Assembly (NCBI RefSeq): GCF_014633365.1
Contig: NC_068351.1
Coordinates: 26,880,366-26,944,365, forward strand
DNA from: Diospyros lotus
Lineage: Eukaryota > Streptophyta > Magnoliopsida > Ericales > Ebenaceae
Reading direction: 5' to 3'
Length of the DNA: 64,000 nucleotides
Below, piece by piece: positions 1 to 10,098 of this stretch. The notes below the pieces were generated by a model. That model had not been told where the DNA came from. It ran no database searches and was given only the letters and a program-made list of their open reading frames with translations. The stretch's first letter is position 1. The number at the start of each line of letters is the position of its first letter. A program made the position numbers and the translations under genes.

Positions 1-1
1 T

Positions 2-3000
2 AATACAAAATACTTTCCTTTGTGTAAGAAAATGGAGAAAGGTCGGGAGTTCATGAATCTAAAACAAACTGGGGACATGTCCGTCGCCCAATACGAGGAT
101 CACTTCACAAGGCTGATCAAGTATATGCCTATATACAACCTGGACGAGGAAGCCAAAGCGCAGAAGTTCCTTGGAGGACTGAAGTGGAAGATTCAACTAG
201 CCTTAAGCTCCTTAGGGACACGCACCTATGCAGAAGTGGTGCTGTAAGCCTTGACGGTAGAAAGCAACTTTCGGCGAATGGAGACTTTGGGAACGGAATT
301 TCGTGGGCCCGAGGATGGAAGGTTGGGAAGAAAGCATGACTTGGGGACTCAAGGGAGGAAGTTCAAGACCAAAGGTTCATGCCCGAAATGTCAGAAATAT
401 CATCCAGGGAAGCCTTGTGGGACAGGAGCCCAAGGATGCTATTCTTGTGGAGGAACTGGCCACGTGGCTCGGGATTGCCCAAAGGGGATCGTGTGTTTCA
501 CTTGCCAGAAGCCTGGTCATATCTCTCGCGACTGCCCTCAAAAGAAAGGTATTGTTCAATTCAGGGCGAATAAAGGAAGCATGGAGCCACAACGGGGACG
601 CGTATTTAGTTTGACGAGAGAAGACGCCAGTGCCAACCCATCAATAATACAAGGTACAATGATCTTTCTTGATACGCCGGTGCAAGTATTGATAGACCCA
701 GGGTCTACTCATTCATTTGTATCGTATGCATTGGCACGTTGTTTAAAATTGGAATTGGGAGAACTAGGGTGTCCCATGATAGTATCTACCCCTTTTGGAA
801 AACAAGTAGAAACACATACAGGCTATGGGGATGGACGGATCGTATTGGGGAATAATGAATTTTCAGTCGAACTTACGTCCCTAGATATTCAGGATTTTGA
901 CATAATCTTGGGGATGGATTTCTTGACTAAATATAATGCAAAAATTAACTATCAAGAAAAGACAGTTGAGTTACAAACAGATAATGGAACTTGGGAGAAG
1001 TTTCGAGGGAAAAATGGGAGTGGGAGAATCAAATGGATAACAGCCCTTAAAGCTGTTAGGATGTTAGGGAAAGGAGCATATGGCTACCTAGCTTGTGTAC
1101 AGGAGAATAACAAAAAGGTTGGGCTTGGGAAAGTGGCCATAGTAAGAGACTTTCCTGATGTGTTTCCTGAAGACTTACCTGAACTACCCCCTTATCGGGA
1201 AATTGAGCTTGCCATAGATGTCCTACCAGGGACAGACCCTATATCAATACCTCCTTATAGGATGGCCCTAGCAGAATTAAGGAAATTGAAAAGTCAGCTG
1301 CAGGATCTTTTGGACAAGGGTTTTATCCAACCTAGCATGTCACCTTGTGGAGCACCTATATTGTTTGTAAAGAAAAAAGACGGGAGTCTAAGGATGTGCA
1401 TAGATTACCGTCAACTGAATAAGGTTACTATAAAAAACAAGTATCCGCTCCCTAGAATTGATGAGTTATTTGACCAGTTACAAGGTGCTAGGGTATTCTC
1501 GAAGATAGATTTGAGGTCGGGCTACTACCAGTTGCGAATCAAGAAGGAGGATGTATTGAAAACTGCCTTTAGATCTCGTTATGGACACTATGAGTACTTG
1601 GTGATGCCATTTGGGTTGACTAACGCACCAGCAGCCTTTGTGGACTTGATGAATAGGATATTCAGGCCATACCTAGACCAGTTTGTGATTGTGTTTATTG
1701 ATGATATTCTAATATATTCAACTAGCAGGGAGGAACATGAGTGACACTTGGAAACAGTCCTAAAGACGTTACGGGAGCATCGATTATATGCCAAATTTTC
1801 TAAATGTGAGTTTTGGCTAACCCAAATAGCTTTTCTGGGTCATGTCATATCAGAGGAAGGAATAGCGGTGGATCCTTCAAAAGTTGAGACAATAAGGAAT
1901 TGGGAGCAACCTAAGACCGTAACTGAGGTGCGTAGTTTTTTGGGGCTGGCAGGTTATTATAGAAAATATGTTGAAGGATTTTCTCATATTGCTTTACCAC
2001 TTAACCAGTTAACGAGAAAAGGAGTTAAGTTTGAATGGAATATGGCATGTGAGCATAGTTTTAATGAACTCAAAAAAAGACTAACCTCTGCACCTATTTT
2101 AGCCATGCCATGTGGGACAGGAAGATTCGTAGTTTATACTGATGCCTCAAAAACTGGCTTGGGGTGTGTACTCATGCAGAATGAAAGGGTGGTGGCATAT
2201 GGGTCTCGGCAATTGAAAAATCACGAGCAGCACTATCCTACCCATGATTTGGAATTGGCTGCGGTCGTGTTTGCCTTGAAACTTTGGCGGCACTACTTGT
2301 ATGGAGAAAAGTTTGAGATCTTCATAGATCATAAGAGCTTGCGGTATTTATTTTCACAGAGGGATTTGAATATGAGGCAACGGCGGTGGATGGAATTCTT
2401 GAAGGATTACGATTGTACGATCCAGTACCACCCCGGGAAGGCAAATGTTGTGGCTGATGCGTTAAGCAGGAAAAGGCCTGCTCTAATAGCTAATTTGATG
2501 GCTCGGGAATGGGGACTGGTGGAGGCTTTTAGCCATTTGTCAGTGGGTGCAATTCCTAAAAGAACGTCCGTCTACGTCGCTGGCCTGGTGGTTCATTCCC
2601 ATCTGGTGGAACAAATCCAGCAAGCTACTCTGGAAGACTCGAGGGTGAAGTTGTGGGTAGATGATCGGGGAAGGGTCAAAAACCCTAACTTCAATTTTTC
2701 TGACGGTATATTACGGTTCATGAACCGAATATATGTGCCCAGGGTCAAGGAATTGAGGCAAACCATTCTAGAAGAGGCGCATCGAGCCAAATACACTATC
2801 CACCCTGGTACTACCAAAATGTATAGGGACTTGAGAAATTTGTATTGGTGGCCGGGAATGAAGAAAGACATAGCTCGTCACGTGAGTCGATGTGACACTT
2901 GTCAAAGGATAAAGATCGAACATCAAAAGCCTGCTGGGAAGCTGCAACCCCTAGATATTCCCGAATGGAAGTGGGAGCATATCACTATGGATTTTGTTAC

Positions 3001-4024
3001 GGGTTTGCCAAGAGGACCTATGGGAAATGATGCAATATGGGTAATAGTGGATAGGCTAACAAAGTCTGCTCATTTTCTGCCCATGAAAGTAGGGCAACCA
3101 GTCAGCAAGTTAGCACAATTGTATATAAAAGAGATAATCCGATTGCATGGAACTCCAGTGAGTATAGTATCTGATAGGGATCTGAGATTCACTTCTCGAT
3201 TTTGGGAGAGTTTGCAAAAATGTTTAGGGACTCAATTGCGGCTAAGTACGGCATATCATCCCCAAACAGACGGACAATCAGAACGGACAATTCAGACCAT
3301 GGAAGACATGTTGCGAGCCTGTGTGATTGAATTTTCAAAAGGATGGGAGGAGCACATACCTCTGATTGAGTTTGCATATAATAATAGTTATCACAGTAGT
3401 ATTAATATGGCACCATACGAAGCTCTCTATGGTCGAAGATGCAGAACACCTCTATGTTGGACCGAGGTAGGAGAAAGACAACTTTTAGGACCTGAAATGG
3501 TGCAACAAACTAACGAAAAGATTAAGCTGATTCAGGAAAAGATTAAGGCAGCCCAAAGCTGACAGAGGTCATATGCCGATAATCGAAGGAGGGGTTTGGA
3601 ATTTCAAACTGGAGATAAGGTATACTTGAAGATCTTGCACCAAGGGAAGAAACGAGGAAAGTTAAACCCACGCTATGTTGGGCCATGTGAGGTTTTGGAG
3701 CGTATTGGGCCAGTAGCATACCGGTTAGCACTACCCCCATCAATGTCTGGGGTACACGATGTGTTCCATGTGTCTCGTCTACGAAAGTGCGAACCCGATC
3801 CTTCTCAGAAGATTCCAGAAGAAACGATTGAATTGCAAGAGAATTTGACCTACCCCGAAGAACCCATTGAGATCTTGGACCGGAAGGAGAAAGTATTGAG
3901 AAACAAGGTAATACCACTGGTGAAAGTGTTGTGGAAACACCATAACATTCAGGAAGCCACTTGGGAGAGAGAAGAAGAAATGCAACAGAAGTTCTCACAC
4001 CTCTTCAACCATGTGGAGACCTAG
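2..4024 (+). pseudogene. Chromovirus gag-pol polyprotein with three in-frame stops
   Basis: One continuous frame broken only by stops TAA 245-247, TGA 1742-1744 and TGA 3560-3562, ending at TAG 4022-4024. No frameshift is seen. Visible parts: end of the retrotransposon gag domain (to about 240); two CCHC knuckles at 437-478 and 494-535; an aspartic protease site near 690-720 reading DPGS, where the family usually has D-S/T-G; RT with [13 protein letters not shown] and the FIDD catalytic box at 1694-1705; RNase H with TDAS, DLEL and DHKSL (2130-2345); integrase HHCC finger (2780-2915) and DDE core (2980-3330); chromodomain (3859-4008). The stops and the altered protease residue mean it cannot make full protein as written. 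Point stops with otherwise well-kept domains suggest a fairly young copy. Confidence 0.92.
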
Positions 4025-4055
4025 GGATGTATTTCGAGGACGAAATCTATTTTTT

Positions 4056-4068
4056 AAGGGGGGGAGAA
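4056..4068 (+). promoter_or_regulatory. Polypurine tract of the chromovirus
   Basis: AAGGGGGGGAGAA lies directly before the LTR start TGTAATACCC at 4069. This is the expected plus-strand DNA primer site. Confidence 0.88.
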
Positions 4069-5854
4069 TGTAATACCCGAAGTTTTCCTAGGCATTGTTG
4101 TTTAAGAAATAAAACATTTCCTTGGAAATCGAAGGATACATGTGAAGTTCCGAGGTAATCGCCGAGGAACGAATGAAGGGTTTTCCGAAAAATCACGGAA
4201 ACTATCGCAAGGGGACATCATCTAAGGTATTTTGGAGAAGTTTAAGGAGTTATAGGGGCTCAAGGGATATAAGTGCAAATAAGTATTTGGGTTAAAGAGT
4301 TATTTGTAAGAAGTTAAAATATCTTGTAACTAGTTAGTTAAAGGAACCAAGTAAGCTAACTTAGTTAGGAGACATAATCATGAGGAATCTTGAAAAAATC
4401 AAATTAACATGTGGTGGCACATGTTTAAAAGGACACATGTCACAAGGGGGAGAAATGGTTCAAATCTCAAGGGACACTTGGCACAATCCTACGAAAGTGA
4501 TGATTACAACCTTATCTAAGTGACACATGGCAAGTGACACATGGCACTCTTGGATTGGCCATAAATGCCTATAAATACCAAGGCCATGGAAGGGAAATTC
4601 TCACCATTATTCAAGAGGAAAAGGGGAGGTGAGTTGAGAGGAGAAGCTTTGCCCAAAACTAGAGTGGTAAAACACTTCGTCGGAAAAGTTGGACCGCCAC
4701 CGTAAAAGGCATTAAACAGCAACAAAACAGCAAGGTAATTCTAATTTCTTTCCGTAGTTCGATAGATAATTGAATAAGGGTCATGTGGTTTCAAATGGAA
4801 GTCAAATCGGAGTTCGGATGAGGGAGAACGGGCCAAAAAAACCTCAAGACGGCAAAGCTGGAGGGGCGGCGCGTGCAGTTCACGCGCCACCTGACTGCCG
4901 CGAGTGGAGTGCGTGGGGCTCCTTCCCCAAGCGCGTGATGGGGCGTGAGATGTCCTCTTGGGTCCAAATTTTGTACAGTTGGTCCTTAAATGTTTCCCTA
5001 GGACCTCATATAAAAATAGTTTAGGTTTGAGTTTCGAAGTTATGTTATTTTTGCAGAAAAACTTTCCCGAACCCTGTGAACAGTACTTTAGAGCTTCCGA
5101 ATCAGCAAGGTGAGTGCTTCTTGCATCTTTATATTACATACCGAACATTTTGTCTTCACACGGGTAAGGGTGATTACTTGCATAAGCATGACTTTCCTTT
5201 AAATCAAGCATTTTCTCTTTCTTTGTCATGCATCACTTGGTGTGTGTGGCTAGCTGAAGTCAGGATCTCATGTTAGACTGGTGAAAAGTCTTGGAGATGT
5301 GAGAACATGATTGATCAGCGGGGGTGATTGCAACACCTCGGCGACACTACCACACAGGCGGTTTCATATCATTCTACATATCTCATCACATGCATGTTAT
5401 CTCTTCTTGTTGCACTCACTTAGATATAACTATCTAACTTGGGTGTCTCATACCCCTGGAACATTCAACGATCCAGGTGGGTTAGTCGTGACAGGTGCCC
5501 CGGAATCAAGTCAGAGGAAAGGAAAGGAAGTGGTTCTTAGATAGTTAGCTCCTTTACGTTTTAATTGCAAAGCGTTGTACTATTACTTTAGTGTGAGTTT
5601 TACTTGTTGTAAAAGGGAGCCTAAATGATCCCTAGATTTTCAAGTTGTATTATGGCTTTTCAGATGGTTTTTGTGTTAAAAGCATATAGTGGAAGCCTTA
5701 AATATCTAGCTTATGGTTTTATAAAGCTTTCAGGTTCGATCCTTGCTTCTGTTGGCAAAGGCTTCCATAAACGCCCTTTGATTACCATACGGTTGCTAGC
5801 GTCATCATGCATCTTTGTATGTGTACCTTGGAAAAAGAAAAGTGGGGCGTTACA
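4069..5854 (+). repeat. 3' LTR of the chromovirus (about 1.8 kb)
   Basis: It starts TGTAATACCCG right after the polypurine tract and ends GTGGGGCGTTACA, so it has TG...CA ends. A TATA box (CTATAAATA, 4569-4577) fits the U3 promoter. The end motif recurs as GTGGGGCGTTATA at 10088 and GTGGGGTGTTATA at 41511, which ties these LTRs to one broad family. ORFs inside are not credible genes. Confidence 0.85.
4569..4577 (+). promoter_or_regulatory. LTR TATA box
   Basis: CTATAAATA about 500 bases into the 3' LTR, in a sensible place for the U3 promoter of the element. Confidence 0.6.
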
Positions 5855-7077
5855 ATGTAGGTGGAGAATCAACCAAAGGAAATGAAGTGTTGGAAGGTTA
5901 AAGATAAAGAAGCAAGGGAGAAATGCATGTGAAGTATATGTATTTTGTGGTTTAGTGGTTAATGTTGTAATTATTTTGTTAAATATGTAATGAATGCTTA
6001 ATGTGGGTAAAAGATGGCAAACTTGAATGTTTTGGAAGCCATTGAAGTGTAAAAGCATTCTGGAAATTTTGGGTTTTAAAAGAAAAAAAATATTTAAAAA
6101 AAAAAAAGAGTTGAGGCAGTGTGTTGGTGCCAGGGGCGCGCGGCAGGGCGCGCCTAGGCGCGGCCGCACGCATGGCAGGCGGCCAGCGCGCGCGGCCAGG
6201 TGGCCCGCGCGCGCGGGGCCCATGCGCGCGGCCATGCGGCCAGCGCGCACGACCAGGCCGTGCGCGCGCGCGGCCCGCGCGCTGGGGGCGCGGCTGGCTG
6301 CTACTGCCCGCCCCCCCTTGCTGCTGTGATGTCTTTTTTTTATTTTAATTTTAATTTCCGTTTATTTAATTATTTCTGATACTTTGAGAAATTATGGAAT
6401 AAATTATTTTTAAATAAATAAATAAAGGAGTATTTTAGCCTCTAAATTAATTATTAAATTAATATGAATTTGAGGCAAATGTGGGAAAAATTTCTATATT
6501 ATGGAAAATTAAATAATGGAGTATTTTCCTTAAATTTTGAAATTGGATGAGGATGTTTTGATGTTGTATTTCAAAATTTATTTCCTAAGTGTTTGGAAAA
6601 TTTGGTATTTTGAAATAAGTAAAGGGAAAAAGCAATGGAGATTTGATAAGGAAAATTTTGTTAAATTTTTCCAAGAACGGTTAATCCAAATATTTTCCAA
6701 AGGATTTGGAAGTGAGATAAATGGGTTAATGGTTAGGGAAAAGAAAAGAAAAATTAAATTCTTATAATTGAGGCATTATGCCATAATTTATATGAAGCTA
6801 GCGAGTTAGTTTATTTCTTCGATCCTGGGAAGTCATCCTTAGCTCTTCATTAAGAGCTTGCGAAGGGGTGGCATTTTACGAGGTTTCGGGTTTTATTTTC
6901 GCGGGGACGCTTCGTTATTTCCCGAATCCTTGAGTGGAGCGAAGGGAGGGCAAAGCCTAGTTCCCACCTAGGCCGTTTCTCATTGAAACGTAGCCGTCTC
7001 TTCATCTTTGCCCTATAGTGTGAATAATAGGTTGACTATTCGTGAGTAACACCCGTAGGTGGGAGCGGGGCGTTACA
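5855..7077 (-). repeat. Minus-strand Ty3/gypsy LTR fragment with a GC-rich core
   Basis: Read on the minus strand from 7077 it begins TGTAACGCCCCGCTCCCAC and shares ordered blocks with the start of the solo LTR at 15972 (TGTAACGACCCGCTCCCAC, then CTAGGTGGGAACTAGGCTT and TTCGCTCCACTC). It is therefore the 5' part of an LTR of a related family. The left side abuts the chromovirus 3' LTR end, so the chromovirus probably inserted into it. At 6120-6310 it holds a tract made almost only of G and C with many GCGCGC steps. No coding evidence. Confidence 0.72.
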
Positions 7078-7081
7078 TTGG

Positions 7082-7234
7082 GCGACAAACGACGACACCC
7101 TAGGCCCTAATTGGGAAGGTTCATTTATCATCAAGGAAAATCTAAGTAACGGAGCATATCATCTGGCAAGCATGGACGATTTCCCTCTCCCATGAGCTTG
7201 GAACGCGGAACATCTTCATCCTTACTACAAATAA
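7082..7234 (+). pseudogene. Tail of Tat/Ogre-lineage integrase
   Basis: A 50-codon stretch reads LGPNWEGSF, then SNGAYHLASMD, then AWNAEHLHPYY, the typical C-terminal end of Tat-lineage Ty3/gypsy integrase. There is one in-frame TGA at 7193-7195 and a natural stop TAA at 7232-7234. Everything upstream is cut off at 7077 by the minus-strand LTR. It marks the host element into which that LTR inserted. Confidence 0.8.
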
Positions 7235-7950
7235 ATGTAATTGTTCTTGCCTATGCTTCATCTTTTTATTATGAGTAACCTTCATGATCCTGATTAGAAT
7301 TTATGAACTTTCATTGCACTTTATTCTTATTGGTATTCGGTTGGATACCCCCGAAATAAGGGGTTGAGAAACCATGGTTTGCGAGCTGGGGCCTAAGTAA
7401 CCTAGCCACTGTGTTACGGTTCACGGCTCAACTAAGCATTCACCTTGGTCCTTCCCTCAGGTCGTGGTTTGCAAGCTGAGAACCATTCATCTTGACTTAA
7501 TGTCATGGTTTGGAACCTACTGAGAAACCACTTCCATAAGTAACTCCGAGCTTGGGTTCACTAGCCGAGGTCCTTTTATCTTGGCCCAAGCCATGGTCTG
7601 CGACCTACTTGGGTGTTCCCTCTCGGTTCAATTAAAACTTATAGAAGCCACTGGGTGTTAGCTCAGGCCGTAACGCGACCTACTTGGACACATATCTAGG
7701 CCATGTAAGTCAACGAAATAACAAGCCATGATATGTTAGCTGGGGTCGCCCTATGACCCGCCTGAACATATAACTTGGCGGTACAAGTTGAGTTTTCACT
7801 AGCTGGGGTCTTTTTATCTTGGCTTAAAGCCATGGTCTGCAATCTACCTGGGTGTTCACTCCCAATTTGTTAAAATTTATCAAAAGCCTCAATATGCCAG
7901 TCGAAGCCACGACACGATCTCATATCCTAGCAAATTTTGCATATTCAACC
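7235..7950 (+). repeat. Tat-lineage 3' UTR with degenerate tandem repeats
   Basis: No coding capacity. The phrase CCATGGTCTGC or close variants (CCATGGTTTGC, CGTGGTTTGC, CATGGTTTGG) recurs at least five times. The blocks 7561-7650 and 7799-7890 are clear direct repeats about 238 bases apart. Variable repeats in the 3' UTR are a known trait of Tat elements, so this is the expected context downstream of the integrase tail. Confidence 0.7.
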
Positions 7951-10088
7951 GTGTCAGATTTGAAACGATTTTCCGTATTGCTTCGGATCAAACTAAAAAA
8001 TTGAATTGTCGTAAGAGGCTTCCGAAAAGAAAATGGAATTTTCATAAAAGTCAAATATTACATGAGAAACAACCCTTAAGTGCCCTCAGGATCAAACGAG
8101 TGGGTTTTGCAATCAAAGCATAATTCTAGGTCAAAGTGTAATTTTGAAAAATCCCCGAGGGTGGTTGAAACGACATTATTTTCAAAACTTCAGGGGTCAA
8201 AAGAGAAGTTTAGAATGTAAGGGTCATAACAGAAATTTTACAAAACTCAGGGGCCTTATGGAAAGGCGCAAAAATGCATTTCAAAAATTGAGAGGGAGTG
8301 AAAGTGCAATTTCAAAAAAAAATTGGGTAGCCATGACCGACCAAGCTTTCTACCACCCATTCCATCACCGCTTTCAGCCATGGGAAACTTGAGGAAAAGG
8401 GCTAGGGGACCTCTGGAGTTGGCCTAGAGCGATCCATGGCTGACAAAAGGGTTTGAAATGGCCAAAAACTCGGTCGAAAGTGGCCGAAAGTTGGCCACTG
8501 TAATGGAGGATTTGGGGCCATTTTTCGGTGGGTTTGGATGGATGTAGGGCACGAGAAGGTATTAGTAGCCTTGAATGAAGTAAGATCCATCGTTTAGGGG
8601 CTCGATATTGAGTATAAAAGGAGGAGCAAAGTGGCTAATTGTTTTTTTCATATTTAAATCTTAAAATCAGAGGGGTTAGAGGGCAAATCGAGAGCAAGTA
8701 ATAGAGGGCTTTTAATCTCATGTTAGTGAGGATCCTTTATAGAAAAAATGTTGAGATTTCATATAGTTTTAGTGAGGTTTTGAGGAGCTCTGGCCGAGAC
8801 TTCGATTGGTCGGTTAAGGCATCTCCGGTGCTCATTTTGATAATCCAATCGCTCCATTCAGATTGACTAAGGGAGAGGATTATCAAGGAGAAAAAATCTA
8901 GCAACTCTGGTGTGCCGTCGCCAGAGAAGAAGACCGGAGCTCGAGGCTCACGCGTCGTCTCCCACTCGCAGTCCACTCATTAGGCCTGTGAGAGAGCGTG
9001 CTAGCAGGTTTTTTTCTGAATTTTTTTTAGAATTTCAAGAAAAATATTTTAGGATTTGTTATGAAAAATATTTGGGAAAATGTTGATATAAGTATTTATT
9101 TTAGATTTTTCTTGGTGAAAAATAGGACGAAAATAAAGAAAAATGCGAAGAAAATATGAGAAAAATTAGTGTTGATATTTATTGATTGAATATGGTGTTT
9201 AGGGTGCCTTAGGGCCTAAGATTGGGTGTTGGTGCGATTTTCGAGGCTTGGCACATAATTTGAGATCGTACGCATCTTTCGAGGAAATTCGAGTTTTATC
9301 TGAAGGTGAGTGGTCCTACCCAAAAGCCTGTATTTAGTTTAAATGATTGTGACAGTAAGTGGTTCTACCCAAAACTCGATTCTAAGTATATGGCTTATCA
9401 TGTTGTCATGCCTTGATGTGAGTATGTCATGTAGATTTCATTTACGTGTATTGATGATGAAATATGCATATATACATGATGTTATTATTGATCATGCATT
9501 TGCATAAGGGCTTGAGAGTACGGGCTAGGACCACTGCTCTTCCAAGGGTAGACCCATACACCTCGGCCTGGTAAGAAGGCTGTAAAAATGGAGAGTAGTA
9601 TTAAGGTACGACCAGCTTAAACCGAAATGAAATGAAAAATGACATTTTGCATCCATGCACGAAATATGTATATTGTTCCCTTACTTAGATGATTCATCAT
9701 CTAACTTGGGCTTTGCCCCTAGAATATTCAAATGTTCCATATGTTATAGCAGAAGCAGATACGGAAGATGCATGTGACGGCACTTAGCAAGTGCACGATG
9801 ATCTATGATTATGATATTGAAATTGATGTATTTAAGTTTCTGCTACTTAACATTTTGAACATTTTGAAAGACAATGATGTATTATCTGAACTATGATGAC
9901 TGTAATATTAGGTTCGATTCTTAACTTTTGCATTTGATGTTTATGATAATTCTCTTTCGAGATAGACGTATGAAAAATTTTGGGATGGATATGAGGAATG
10001 ATATGGTTTAGCATTGGTTTTGAAAAAAAAAATTATTATCCCAGAATTGTCCTAACTTATAACACGCCTGAGAAAGTGGGGCGTTATA
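7950..10088 (+). repeat. Ty3/gypsy LTR copy A (5' end worn)
   Basis: From about 8000 it matches the LTRs at 36348 and 39252 block for block: AAATTGAATTGTCGTAAGAG, GTCAAATATTACAT, CAACCCTTAAGTG, then the distal block GAGAGTACGGGC...CCACTGCTCTTCCAAGG (about 9510-9545), also present in copy C. It ends GTGGGGCGTTATA. A TATA box (TATAAAAG) is at 8613-8620. The first 100-150 bases and any duplication on the left could not be recognised. No internal coding region is attached, so it is either solo or a remnant. Confidence 0.75.
8613..8620 (+). promoter_or_regulatory. TATA box of LTR copy A
   Basis: TATAAAAG in the context TTGAGTATAAAAG, conserved at the same relative place in LTR copy B (37113-37120). 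Confidence 0.6.
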
Positions 10089-10098
10089 GTAGGCTTCT

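Larger units (their letters stand above)
1..5854 (+). mobile_element. Ty3/gypsy chromovirus (Tekay/Del type), 5' truncated by window edge
   Basis: This is the 3' two-thirds of an LTR retrotransposon. In order it holds the end of gag, two zinc knuckles, protease, reverse transcriptase, RNase H, integrase and a C-terminal chromodomain, then a polypurine tract and a full 3' LTR. The pol order (RT-RNase H-integrase) and the chromodomain define Ty3/gypsy chromoviruses, and the long LTR starting TGTAATACCC fits the Tekay/Del lineage (lineage is inference). The 5' LTR and start of gag lie outside the window. The element appears to sit inside a minus-strand LTR (5855-7077), itself inside a Tat-lineage element. 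Confidence 0.9.

Noticed and set aside
5731..5745. GGTTCGATCC, like a tRNA B box
   Set aside because: No A box or cloverleaf around it; it lies in an LTR.
5979..6348. Long open frames on both strands rich in Arg/Ala/Gly/Pro
   Set aside because: They come from the GC-rich repeat tract; no family resemblance and frames open on both strands at once.
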